Shown: positions 8,172 to 15,937, numbered from the stretch's first letter. The stretch: DNA of 17,567 bases from an uncultured Clostridia bacterium (GCA_937894465.1 CALCRE010000072.1:1-17567), one strand, 5' to 3'. Program-made: numbers and translations. Notes: generated by a model from the sequence alone, not told the origin.

Positions 8172-9304
8172 GATTCACCCTCCCATATTTTCGTGACTAG
8201 ATCCATAGCAAACTCTTGCTGTTCAGAGGTCATGGGTTGATTGTTTTGTTTTTCAAAAAGTTCCGAGAACAGTTCGAGGGGGGTCTTGCGGTCGATACTA
8301 TCGGTTCCTCGAATCTCGTTGTTCGAACGAGTTCGAGCATTATCATAATCGAGCTTCATAATGTTCGGATAAATAATCCGTAATTTTCCTATTGCCTCCG
8401 GAATGTCTTCCTCATCGGTAAGAGTGATGTGCAGGTAGTCATCCGTATTAGTGCCTGTATAGAAACTTTTAGCAGTTATGTCGATATATCGTCCTTTTAT
8501 TTCACGCATGTCCCGTTTGGGAATCAGGGGAACACTACGGCAGGTAATGCCGCCTTTTTGACCTAACTCAACAATGGTTAAGGACTTTTTTTGATTTGCT
8601 TCTGAAAAAGAATACTTTAGAGGAGATCCGCAATATCGAATGGTTTCCCGACTGATATTCTGGGGACTGTGAATGTGGCCTAGTGCTATGTAATCAAATG
8701 GTTGGAATACGGAAGCATCTACATTATCCGAGCCGCCTACCGAAATATCCTCGGATTCACATCTGGATGCACCCGTGACAAATTGATGGGTGACTAGAAT
8801 GTTTCTTTGATCAAGGTCAATGTCCATATGATTGATCACCGTCTTAACAGCATCGGTATAGGATTCAATTTGTTCATCCGGAAAATATCGCCTTACATGA
8901 GCCGGCTTGATAAAGGGGAGCATAAAAATATTTGTCAGTCCGTATTCATCCTGTAGTGTAACAGGCTTTATTTCACCTTCATATACGGGAGATAGGAAAA
9001 TACCGCTTTTATCCATAATACGTGAACCGAATGCAATTCGCTCCGGGGAATCATGGTTACCACTGATGACAAATGTTTTCAAATCCCGATCGGATAGTAG
9101 ATATAGAAATTGATCAAACAGTTGAACTGCTTCGGCACAAGGCACGGATTTGTCATATATGTCACCTGCGATTAAGATACCTTCCGGTTTTTCATCGTCA
9201 ATAATATCTAATATTTTTCCTAGTATGTACGATTGATCTTCAACTAAATTAAAATCATTGATACGTTTCCCGATATGTAAATCGGAAAGGTGAATGAATT
9301 TCAT
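8168..9304 (-). CDS. sbcD: SbcD, exonuclease subunit of SbcCD
   Basis: Metallophosphoesterase nuclease of the Mre11 family, partner of the SbcC ATPase. The metal-binding motifs appear in order: SDLHIGK (D8, H10), AGDIYD (D48), SGNHDSPE (N83, H84), THQFV (H173) and LGHIH (209-212). The C-terminal part (about 260-378) is the less conserved capping/SbcC-binding region. Length (378 aa) is normal. GGAGGC precedes the ATG. It is the first gene of the sbcDC operon; its last four bases overlap sbcC. A putative promoter lies 39 bases upstream. Confidence 0.96.
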   Translation of the reverse strand: MKFIHLSDLHIGKRINDFNLVEDQSYILGKILDIIDDEKPEGILIAGDIYDKSVPCAEAVQLFDQFLYLLSDRDLKTFVISGNHDSPERIAFGSRIMDKSGIFLSPVYEGEIKPVTLQDEYGLTNIFMLPFIKPAHVRRYFPDEQIESYTDAVKTVINHMDIDLDQRNILVTHQFVTGASRCESEDISVGGSDNVDASVFQPFDYIALGHIHSPQNISRETIRYCGSPLKYSFSEANQKKSLTIVELGQKGGITCRSVPLIPKRDMREIKGRYIDITAKSFYTGTNTDDYLHITLTDEEDIPEAIGKLRIIYPNIMKLDYDNARTRSNNEIRGTDSIDRKTPLELFSELFEKQNNQPMTSEQQEFAMDLVTKIWEGES

Positions 9305-9342
9305 AAAGAGCCTCCAAAGCTAAAATATTAGTCACTATAATT

Positions 9343-9371
9343 ATTTTAAGTGAAATGAACTCTTTTTACAA
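9343..9371 (-). promoter_or_regulatory. putative promoter of sbcDC
   Basis: On the minus strand TTGTAA (9366-9371) and TAAAAT (9343-9348) are separated by exactly 17 bp, and the -10 box lies about 39 bases before the sbcD ATG. No LexA-type operator is apparent beside it. Confidence 0.45.
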
Positions 9372-9706
9372 GCTTTTGACCTTAGCATTGAATAAGCTGC
9401 TTCATACGTTGCGCTTTTTTCAATTGTTGCTCTGCTCTTCTCTGTAATTCTTCCGAGTTAACGAAAGTTTGATTAAAGTGTGCAATAACACCGGAATGCT
9501 TTGAGGAATTAAAATATCATGGTCATTATGCCGTGGTTGTTATGAAACTGACCCGTTTTATCCAACTGAAGTGCCGATTGGTATGGTTATATTACATTCC
9601 GGTTGCTGCTAAATGTTTCAATCAATGATTTTAGTTGACGAGGTATTGATCGATCGATATACTGGAAGTGAATAGGAAACTGTCGGTATGACGATATTTA
9701 ACGTGT
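9372..9706. other. gene-free stretch upstream of the DUF3990-like relic
   Basis: No convincing gene, RNA or hairpin terminator. One plus-strand frame is open from about 9475 to 9628 (reads KCAITPECFEELKYHGHYAV...), but it has no good start or ribosome binding site and no family I recognise. It may be another decayed gene. Confidence 0.4.
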
Positions 9707-9720
9707 AAGGAGAAATTTAA

Positions 9721-10339
9721 ACGGTCATTTATCATGGCTCGCCGCAAATTGTGAAGAAACCCGATCTTGAAGAAGGAAGCCTTATAACGATTATGGCAAA
9801 GGCTTTTATTGCACCGAAAATTTGGATTTAGACAAAGAATGGGCCAAGGGCTTGACTATCTAAATCTTTCTGATGGTAATCATAATATCTTAAATTGGTA
9901 AGCGCTGTTAATGAAAAACCGTACATTCGACCTATCTGCATCACTTCCGCCACAAGCACATGAATGCAACATTCGTACTTTTATGCCGGACACAGCTAGG
10001 AAGGATTTTATCATAGGATATAGAGCCGATGATTGTTACTTTTCTTTTGCTGAGGATTTTGTTAACGGTATAATCTCTTTACGTGATTTAGATGAAGCTA
10101 TGCACCTTGGTGCTCTTGGGGAACAGGTGATTTTAATTTCTCAAAAGGCATTTACACAAATAAGTTTTAAAAGATACGAAGTGGCAAGCTATCAAGAATA
10201 TTATGTAAAGAGAACCATAGGGGAGTATCAAGAACACGATTACTCAACGCGCAACTGTTTGATGCTGAAATTGAAGAGCCAGGCGAAATACCAAAGGGAA
10301 AACATCCGGGGCACATATTTGATGGATATCATCCTATAA
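9721..10339 (+). pseudogene. decayed DUF3990-like protein (ADP-ribosyltransferase-like fold suspected)
   Basis: Clear remnants of one protein in two frames. The start segment reads VIYHGSPQIVKKPDLEEGS; a frameshift near 9779 leads to KPYNDYGKGFYCTENLDLDK and EWAKG. About 20-25 residues then seem deleted. LNLSDGNHNILNW, an in-frame TAA (9899-9901) and ALLMKNRTFDL follow. An open stretch from 9911 carries FIIGYRADDCYFSFAEDFVN, ISLRDLDEAMHLGALGEQV and the end TYLMDIIL. The order matches DUF3990 proteins as I remember them. The YHGS and the Gly/Tyr-rich KGFYCTEN segment recall ADP-ribosyltransferase-like folds, but that is inference. AAGGAG (9707-9712) stands at ideal distance from ACG at 9721, which looks like a mutated ATG. 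The 142-codon downstream ORF alone is unlikely to be a functional protein. Confidence 0.7.
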
Positions 10340-10358
10340 AGGCAAAGGTGAGATAATC

Positions 10359-10529
10359 TTGTTGAATTATCTTCATTCTTGTATAATTCCGGAACAATTC
10401 AAAGAACAAATATTACCGTACATGTCAAAGGAACTAAAGAACAAAGTGCATTTTATATCACAAGAAAAGATTGATATATGGGAGTGGACGAAGAAGGTTT
10501 ACAACTACATAGAAGGAATTAATAGATAA
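10359..10529 (+). CDS. small hypothetical protein, 56 aa
   Basis: An ORF with TTG start (10359 or 10362), preceded by AAAGGTGAG at 10344-10352 with good spacing. It reads LLNYLHSCIIPEQFKEQILP, then YMSKELKNKVHFISQEK and IDIWEWTKKVYNYIEGINR. It is charged, helix-like and without membrane segment. It begins 20 bases after the DUF3990-like remnant and ends 20 bases before the acetyltransferase start, so it looks like part of the same former transcript. A partner or antitoxin-like role for the DUF3990 gene is possible but unsupported. I do not recognise the family; it may also be the tail of a larger lost gene. Confidence 0.45.
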   Translation: MLNYLHSCIIPEQFKEQILPYMSKELKNKVHFISQEKIDIWEWTKKVYNYIEGINR

Positions 10530-10549
10530 CAAGAGGGGAGTTGAGGAAA

Positions 10550-11038
10550 ATGATCACAAACATAGCAACCGAGCGTTGTGTTTTATCACCGATCTCGGAA
10601 TCAGATTTTGGCGAAATTATACCGTTATTCACAAACAATGAAGTCAGGCGATATTTGGGTGGTCCGCTTTCAGTCGAATGGGCATTCAATAGATTAAATG
10701 AATCTCTTCTTCTGAACAATGATATTCGCTTTGTTGTAAGGAGAAGGGAAACGGAGAAATGTATAGGCCTTGTTTTTATAACTCCACATCATAATCCGGC
10801 TGATTCGGAAATATCCTATATGTTTATGCCGGAATATTGGGGTAAGGGATATGCTTTTGAAGTGGTAAAAAGATTGCTTGAATTTTGCCGGGATGAGCTG
10901 AAACTGGCTCGTGTAGTATCTGAAACACAAACAGCAAACGTACGCTCCTGCCATTTACTTGAGAAGCTTGGATATATGCTTGAAAGCAAGGTGGAGCGTT
11001 TCGGTGCTGAGCAATCGATCTATGCAAAAGATCTATAA
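10550..11038 (+). CDS. GNAT family N-acetyltransferase (RimJ/RimL type)
   Basis: Acetyl-CoA-dependent N-acetyltransferase, 162 aa, full length. The N-terminus TERCVLSPISESDF is the typical RimJ/RimL opening. Motif A is SYMFMPEYWGKGYAFEVVKR, with the acetyl-CoA pyrophosphate loop WGKGYA. The end holds ANVRSCHLLEKLGYMLE, the conserved N-x-x-S-x-x-x-L-E-K-L-G-[FY] motif. The frame opens at a TTG at 10541, but ATG 10550 is preferred because AGGGGAG (10534-10540) lies about 9 bases before it. The substrate cannot be told from sequence; candidates are protein N-termini, amino acids or small drugs. It is the only apparently intact gene among relics between 9.7 and 11.4 kb. Confidence 0.85.
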   Translation: MITNIATERCVLSPISESDFGEIIPLFTNNEVRRYLGGPLSVEWAFNRLNESLLLNNDIRFVVRRRETEKCIGLVFITPHHNPADSEISYMFMPEYWGKGYAFEVVKRLLEFCRDELKLARVVSETQTANVRSCHLLEKLGYMLESKVERFGAEQSIYAKDL

Positions 11039-11046
11039 AACCTATT

Positions 11047-11175
11047 ATGAGGAAAGCGGATGCTATGGATACTAGCAAGCTTATGACCTCATCGCTGATC
11101 ACGGAAAGCATGTATGATTTAGGTTATCGTTGGGATTACGGTACTCAAAAGGGCCTAATAGGTTTATCGATATAA
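11047..11175 (+). CDS. possible small ORF, 42 aa
   Basis: Open from ATG 11047 to TAA 11173-11175. It reads MRKADAMDTSKLMTSSLITE, then SMYDLGYRWDYGTQKGLIGL. It starts 8 bases after the acetyltransferase stop with GGAAAG-like material but no strong ribosome binding site. No family recognised. It may be a gene fragment or chance. Confidence 0.2.
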   Translation: MRKADAMDTSKLMTSSLITESMYDLGYRWDYGTQKGLIGLSI

Positions 11176-11220
11176 TTGAGTGAACCGGATATAAGGTATA
11201 ATACAAGTAGGAGAAGAGGA

Positions 11221-11387
11221 ATTGAGACTAATCCTACTAAAAACGGAGAGGGGGATCTTGTTGTTACGGACATAGATTTATTCGCTGTGAAAAATGCTCA
11301 AACTGTTCGAAGAGCTATTAGTAGCTGAGGAAGATCGAATGGCCGGTAGTACCAGAGTGAAGCAATATAGATGAGGTGGAGCATGGA
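11221..11387 (+). pseudogene. truncated Phd/YefM-type antitoxin relic
   Basis: Two frames read together resemble the second half of clostridial Phd/YefM antitoxins. First NPTKNGEGDLVVTDIDLFAV (11230 on, next to an in-frame ETN), the core after the usual 'PIFITKNGEGDLVVM...' opening. A frameshift near 11300 then leads to LFEELLVAEEDRMAGSTRVK, and a further stop and frame change near 11365-11370 leads to DEVEHG. The N-terminal 20-25 residues that normally form the DNA-binding region are missing, and no toxin reading frame follows. The family match is from memory of the consensus. It is dead as an antitoxin. Confidence 0.5.
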
Positions 11388-11579
11388 AAAGAAATTCCAA
11401 TATAATAAGATGATGTTTTTGCAAAAGGGGATTAGGCATAAAAACTGATTTTCACGAACATACCATATAGTTATATAAGACCGACCGAAGTTTTTTGGCA
11501 CATTTTTATTGCCTCCATATAATAAAATTTTTTCCAACCCATTTTTTTATTTGTTATTAGAAAAATTAAATGTTTTAAA

Positions 11580-11609
11580 ACGAGGTGGTAAAGATTATTA
11601 CAACCTCGT
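11580..11609. terminator. terminator of the AraC/GNAT/C39-like operon (bidirectional hairpin)
   Basis: ACGAGGT (11580-11586) pairs with ACCTCGT (11603-11609) around a 16-nt loop. On the minus strand it is followed by a run of T (complement of AAAA at 11576-11579), about 80 bases past the stop of the last operon gene. On the plus strand five T follow after two bases, so it could serve both sides. Confidence 0.65.
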
Positions 11610-11687
11610 AGTTTTTGGAGGGGGTGTGAAGCAAATACAAGGGTTTTAAGCCCATTAAAATTTTACAATTGTTATACTCTACATCAC

Positions 11688-12881
11688 TTAAGTCCAATTA
11701 TTAAGAATTTCCTTAATAATTGCTCGTGCTTTTCTTTCCAAGTCTTTGTTTTCTTTTAAAGCTTCTGCCAGTTCTTTTCGTCGCTGTGTTACACTTAATG
11801 TAGCTGTCGTGAAGTCTGGTGTGCTGTTAAAAACAGGTGTTGTCTCATTGTATGGTACAACCGATAAAAGATTATCAACCATGCTTTTATATATCTTCTT
11901 TACTTCTGTCAGCTTCGTTTTATTTTCACCGTCTAATAATCCGATACTGTTTTCAAGATAGATATATGCTGCACGACGGGCATCCAATAAGGACCCGATA
12001 TGATAGCAATCATTACCGCACTTTTCCTTATATTCGGCATCGCCAAGTTCAAAGCCGGAAATCAATACATCATAGGCATCATACCCAAATTTGTGTGATT
12101 CGCCCGGTGGTTGCTCGAACATCATGATACACGTTTCAAGAGAAACCATTAACGCCTGCTTGCGCGAAATAGGCTTACATTTTTTATCGTAGAATCGAGT
12201 TAATACGTTTGGAACCCAACCTGGAAATCCGCTTTGATAAAAATACCTGTTTTCAGTGTAAATTTCATTTTCGGGAATTCTGGGAGGTTGGATTTCAATT
12301 GTCTTCTTGGTCGGTTCGTAATGCTGGCAATCAAAGTAAGTGCGTCCAAAGAATTTATCTTGATCGTCCTCGATAATGTAACCGCATGTAAGCGTCCATT
12401 CCGGCGCCCAGCGGCCACCGACCATTAATATTGGAATCCCGCTGTCAAGGCTTCTTTTGGCCTGCTCTGAGATTTTGCTTTCATCTCCGATCGAATAGAC
12501 TTCAATACCCAGCGCATCGCCGACATTTTTTTCACACAGTTTGCCGTTTTGCGGCATTTGGCTGCTGGGGTCCCAGTCGTTGCGCATAATTGCCTGCCAG
12601 CAAACACCGGACAGCCCCATAACTTCCTCATATGAAGCCGGAATCCCGGCAGCTTTTAAGAGAGCGGCAATGCATCCGCAATAAGAGTTATCTTTCCACT
12701 CGCCCCATTTCAACATAGGTACCCCGTCAATGTAACTGCCACCGTTTGAGGATATCACCGCGTATGTTTTATGTTGTTCGGTTCTCTCCGCGTTTTCAGC
12801 CGCCAAGCGTAAAATCTCCGGCTTTTTCTTTGGGGAATAGCTTTCAGGGGTTTGTTTGACTTTTCTGGTAGTCTCGCTCAT
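11688..12881 (-). CDS. C39/BtrH-like protein, candidate nucleophilic Cys
   Basis: A 397-aa cytoplasmic protein without signal or membrane segment. About residues 60-180 resemble the papain-like fold of C39 peptidases and the N-terminal domain of butirosin biosynthesis protein BtrH: WKDNSYCGCIAALLKAAGI (Cys68/Cys70), then SYEEVMGLSG, ALGIEV, SGIPILMVGG and CGYIIEDD. BtrH is an acyltransferase of aminoglycoside side-chain attachment; whether this protein acts alike is not known. The His expected before the GY element is absent (WTLTCGY). Residues 270-397 are helical, ending in a charged coil. YSPKKKPEIL (15-24) matches YSPKTKPEIL in the upstream fusion protein, so the two are paralogues. ATG 12881 is chosen over the longer frame (to 13040) because GAGGTG lies 8 bases before it and the extra 53 codons overlap the upstream gene's true tail. 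Confidence 0.65.
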   Translation of the reverse strand: MSETTRKVKQTPESYSPKKKPEILRLAAENAERTEQHKTYAVISSNGGSYIDGVPMLKWGEWKDNSYCGCIAALLKAAGIPASYEEVMGLSGVCWQAIMRNDWDPSSQMPQNGKLCEKNVGDALGIEVYSIGDESKISEQAKRSLDSGIPILMVGGRWAPEWTLTCGYIIEDDQDKFFGRTYFDCQHYEPTKKTIEIQPPRIPENEIYTENRYFYQSGFPGWVPNVLTRFYDKKCKPISRKQALMVSLETCIMMFEQPPGESHKFGYDAYDVLISGFELGDAEYKEKCGNDCYHIGSLLDARRAAYIYLENSIGLLDGENKTKLTEVKKIYKSMVDNLLSVVPYNETTPVFNSTPDFTTATLSVTQRRKELAEALKENKDLERKARAIIKEILNNWT

Positions 12882-12883
12882 GC

Positions 12884-13012
12884 TTATAACACCTCGCAAA
12901 CTTTTTGTAATAGGGCAATCATTTCGCGGTCGATTTTTCGGCACTTTTCTAAAACGCCAATCAACAGACTTCTTCGTTCGTTGTCGGTCATCGCTTGATA
13001 TTTGGGGTCCCA
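12884..13012 (-). pseudogene. out-of-frame tail of the GNAT fusion gene
   Basis: Shifting by one base at the GTGGGTGGGACCCC run (about 13004-13017) gives an open tail of about 40 codons: WDPKYQAMTDNERRSLLIGV, then LEKCRKIDREMIALLQKVCE and VL, ending at TAA 12884-12886. It is charged and helical, unlike a random frame, and ends 2 bases before the next start codon, with that gene's ribosome binding site inside it. This is the expected geometry of an operon, so this is very probably the original C-terminus, cut off by loss of one base. A sequencing or assembly error is an equally simple explanation. Confidence 0.65.
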
Positions 13013-14673
13013 CCCACTTTATGGAATCCGATTTCGGCATCCTCCAGTATTAAACGATGTACTTCTTCGCATTTTTCAATCAACATCATTAGTTCAGGAA
13101 ATACCCCGTATATTTCTGCGCAAGCTTTAAGAAACTCGCATAAATGTAAACGGTTTTCATATAGTATAATAAATTGCGGAAAAACGGGGAAATTCATATA
13201 ATAAACTTCACTATTTTCTGTGTTGGCTTGCTGTAATAAAGCAATCCATGCATCGTATATTCCAACTCCGGCTCCTTCTAATTTCGGGAAGTCCATTGGG
13301 GGTGACGGTGTGGTCATCATTTTAAGCGCTTGTTTTAGAGATTTACGGTATACTTCACGCGGTTCGAGATTTTCATTGTTATCCTCAAGTATTATCAATC
13401 GGTTGACATGAGTTGTTCGGTTTTTACGCTTATAATATTTTTGAAAACTAAAAGAGCAATTCTTTTTATCGTCGCCGTCTAAAAAAGGGCAACAGAACAG
13501 CGTTTTGCCATTATCGCCGTAGCCAAAGACAAAGTGCATATCCTTGTATTCCTTTGGTTCAATGATAACTGTTTTATTGCTTGCAATCGAAGTACACACA
13601 AAATCGCGTACCTGCGCTTCGGTCCAGTCCGAGCAATCAATAACCTGCGGTTTTATGCCGTATAGGCCAAGACAATTTTGCAAATGATCGCCTTCAAAAA
13701 GCTCCGAATACTGGATTCCGTAAGCTTCGGTAGAAAGGGCACCTTGAATGTGATATTGCACATCGTCGTTTACTTGCTCTCCCTTTTCGTTCAGCCGGGA
13801 TTCTTTTCCATAGAAAAGAGAAATAGCTGAAAATATTGCAGGATAGGCGTTGGAATGAGGCCAACCCGCCCCTGTGTATGCTGCCGTTTTGCTTTTTTGC
13901 TTAATCATATATTGTGTGGGATAGCGCAGTTCAGTGCCTTTTACAGCTTCCACCATATTTAAAATCTCCGGCTTTGTTTTCGGCGAATATCCTTCAGGGT
14001 TGCTTACTTCCCACTTTTCCCTTGTAATAAGCATTTTGCATCCTGTAAATTCGATAGGATTTCCCTTTTCATCGTTCACAAAGGAGGCTTTTTCACGAAT
14101 GTCAATAACCTCCATTCCAAGAGCTTTCAGCGGGGCGATTTGTTCTTCACATTTCAGTGGATTCCCGGCAGTCACACCGTTTACGCCCAACTTCTCAAAG
14201 GCATATTGCGTCATGAGTGAAAGTGCTTCAGTGTCATGGTCGTTGTCTTGATAGAAGGTGTGCCAGACATGACCTAAATCCAGAATGCCGTCATCATTCA
14301 CGCTATTATAAGCGATAAAGCCAATTAACTTCATAGAAGGCTTCAAGCAAACAGCGTAATAAATATCCTCGTTTGCAAAATATGCGGTGGCTCCTTTGCA
14401 GCCTTCCAAATCGGTAGGCCATTGATGGTCAAAGTTTCTCATGCTTGACTGCGCCCGGTCAAGGGATAACCCTAAAACCGCTTCTCCGTCCTCTGATGTG
14501 AAACGGCGAATAATAAGCCTGCCGGTTTCCATGAAAAACGGTTTATTCAAACGTTCGTACACAAAAGCCGTATTGTCTTTTATTTCCTTCGCCAATTTCA
14601 TAATTTCAGGAAGTATATGGGGAGAAAAATCCTGCGGGAGTATTTCAAATTCAATCTTTTTTGCAGTACTCAT
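12988..14673 (-). CDS. GNAT acetyltransferase fused to a C39/BtrH-like domain (frameshifted 3' end)
   Basis: Two-domain cytoplasmic protein, 561 aa as read. About residues 48-215 form a RimJ/RimL-type GNAT domain (METGRLIIRRFTSEDGEAVL, then LIGFIAYNSVNDDGILDLGH and FEKLGVNGVTAGN). The classic acetyl-CoA loop is poorly conserved, so activity is uncertain. YSPKTKPEIL (229-238) opens the second domain, paralogous to the next protein: NAYPAIFSAISLFYG, KTVIIEPKEYKDMHFVFGYG. His380 sits where C39-type domains carry their catalytic His, but no Cys occurs in the NAYPAIF segment. ATG 14673 is supported by AGGAGG about 8 bases upstream; the frame extends to 14742 but that part overlaps the regulator gene. 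The frame ends early in VGGTPNIKR; one base restored near 13010 would add about 40 residues. Second gene of a three-gene operon. Confidence 0.7.
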   Translation of the reverse strand: MSTAKKIEFEILPQDFSPHILPEIMKLAKEIKDNTAFVYERLNKPFFMETGRLIIRRFTSEDGEAVLGLSLDRAQSSMRNFDHQWPTDLEGCKGATAYFANEDIYYAVCLKPSMKLIGFIAYNSVNDDGILDLGHVWHTFYQDNDHDTEALSLMTQYAFEKLGVNGVTAGNPLKCEEQIAPLKALGMEVIDIREKASFVNDEKGNPIEFTGCKMLITREKWEVSNPEGYSPKTKPEILNMVEAVKGTELRYPTQYMIKQKSKTAAYTGAGWPHSNAYPAIFSAISLFYGKESRLNEKGEQVNDDVQYHIQGALSTEAYGIQYSELFEGDHLQNCLGLYGIKPQVIDCSDWTEAQVRDFVCTSIASNKTVIIEPKEYKDMHFVFGYGDNGKTLFCCPFLDGDDKKNCSFSFQKYYKRKNRTTHVNRLIILEDNNENLEPREVYRKSLKQALKMMTTPSPPMDFPKLEGAGVGIYDAWIALLQQANTENSEVYYMNFPVFPQFIILYENRLHLCEFLKACAEIYGVFPELMMLIEKCEEVHRLILEDAEIGFHKVGGTPNIKR

Positions 14674-14725
14674 ATGTTCATCCTCCTCTTTAAGATATAC
14701 TTTACCATTTTCTAACCCCGCTTTG

Positions 14726-15937
14726 TTATCCGTTTTTATCATATTTTAGTTGCTTATATAATTTTAATCGAATATTATCGGTATCATATTTACCGTCTAA
14801 AGTTTCATACACTGCGAAAACAGGTGCGTTCTCGTGATCGATGCTGTTGTTTTGGAGCCATAAATCCATTTTCCCTCTACCGACATTTATGTCTCCAAGG
14901 CAGTCGTCGGGCAATATGGCGTAATTTCCGCCCGGTACATGCAATATCTTAAGATCGCTGTCATCCGGTAGTTTGAGTGTGCCGCAGCATTCTACTCCGC
15001 ATACATAGACATCATCATGGGTGCATACATAAAAACGCCGCGCATTTTTTATGAGCAATGGATTTTGCTCCTTTAAGAAGTTCATGACCTTTTCAGATGC
15101 TTTTCGCTCGGCATGATTGCCTTTTTCACATGCAATGATAAAATCCATCTCCGGAATCCGTGAAATACTGATATGTTGGGCCGTTTTGCGCTTTTTGACG
15201 GGGAGAAAGAGCTTCAGCTTTCGCACCTTGCCTCCGAAAAACAGGTATTCTTCAAAATATGCGTCGCAGGACTGCTCAAACATACTCGATGATAACCAAA
15301 CATTATAAAGATAATTCCATCCGTCATTGATGTCTTGTTCATTATAATTAATAACACAAGTAGCGTAAGTACCCGTTTTCCCGATTCCGTCTTTTTCCGT
15401 TATCACTTCATAACAGAATTGGTTGCCGATTTGTTTTCCGTTTCTGCCAAAAATACGCCCCTTTATATCATTAAGCCCCGCAATTGCTTTATCTTCAATA
15501 CCAATTAGACAGGAATCATAAAATCTGATGGTTTGGCATTCAGGTATGAACTCATTTCCTACCTTAACAGCAATACTAATTTCATCAATAGAATATGGGT
15601 AGAAATAAAAATATGTGTCGCATTGCTTATATTCGAGCGGAGTCATGCCGACGATACATTTAAACATTTTGTTAAACGCTTGTTGTGTTTGACACCCGCT
15701 TTCATTGGCAATGATAGCAAGGGGAATATCCGAACACTTGATTTTTTTACAGGCATTTGAAATACGACGCTTGCGGATATATTCCTTAACCGAATGACCC
15801 GTGTATTTATAAAAATCTCGATATAATTGGACAAGTGAAATGAAATGTCGCCTGGCAATTCTGTCAGGATTAAGTTCCTCTGTCAGGTGTTCTTCGATGT
15901 ATAATAAAACGTTATGTATATAACTGGTTTTCTCCAT
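14726..15937 (-). CDS. AraC-family regulator with GyrI-like effector domain
   Basis: Transcription factor, 403 aa. The N-terminal 105 residues form an AraC-type double helix-turn-helix (IARRHFISLVQLYRDFYKYT, then IAIIANESGCQTQQAFNKMF read as LAIIANESGC, and VGMTPLEYKQC). The C-terminal part, about 245-400, resembles the GyrI-like small-molecule binding domain of drug-responsive regulators (MDFIIAC, LKILHVPGGNYAIL, APVFAVYE, and KLYKQLKYD). The middle, about 110-240, may be a second such domain (KVGNEFIPECQTIRFYDSCL). The order, HTH first and effector domain last, is like Rob/SoxS-type regulators. It is the first gene of the operon, about 52 bases before the GNAT fusion, so it probably controls these genes in response to an unknown ligand. 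AGAGG precedes the ATG. Confidence 0.85.
   Translation of the reverse strand: MEKTSYIHNVLLYIEEHLTEELNPDRIARRHFISLVQLYRDFYKYTGHSVKEYIRKRRISNACKKIKCSDIPLAIIANESGCQTQQAFNKMFKCIVGMTPLEYKQCDTYFYFYPYSIDEISIAVKVGNEFIPECQTIRFYDSCLIGIEDKAIAGLNDIKGRIFGRNGKQIGNQFCYEVITEKDGIGKTGTYATCVINYNEQDINDGWNYLYNVWLSSSMFEQSCDAYFEEYLFFGGKVRKLKLFLPVKKRKTAQHISISRIPEMDFIIACEKGNHAERKASEKVMNFLKEQNPLLIKNARRFYVCTHDDVYVCGVECCGTLKLPDDSDLKILHVPGGNYAILPDDCLGDINVGRGKMDLWLQNNSIDHENAPVFAVYETLDGKYDTDNIRLKLYKQLKYDKNG

Noticed and set aside
3277..9469. Shared GAGTTAACGAAAG at about 3277 and 9456
   Set aside because: A single 13-bp match between two AT-rich intergenic stretches is near chance expectation for a window this size, and the flanks do not match.
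11298..11537. Minus-strand 79-codon ORF
   Set aside because: It runs antisense to the antitoxin relic, has AT-rich composition, no good start signal and no recognisable family.
12988..13040. N-terminal extension of the C39-like protein (to 13040)
   Set aside because: The extra 53 codons are an out-of-frame reading of the upstream gene's tail. The ATG at 12881 has a well-placed GAGGTG.
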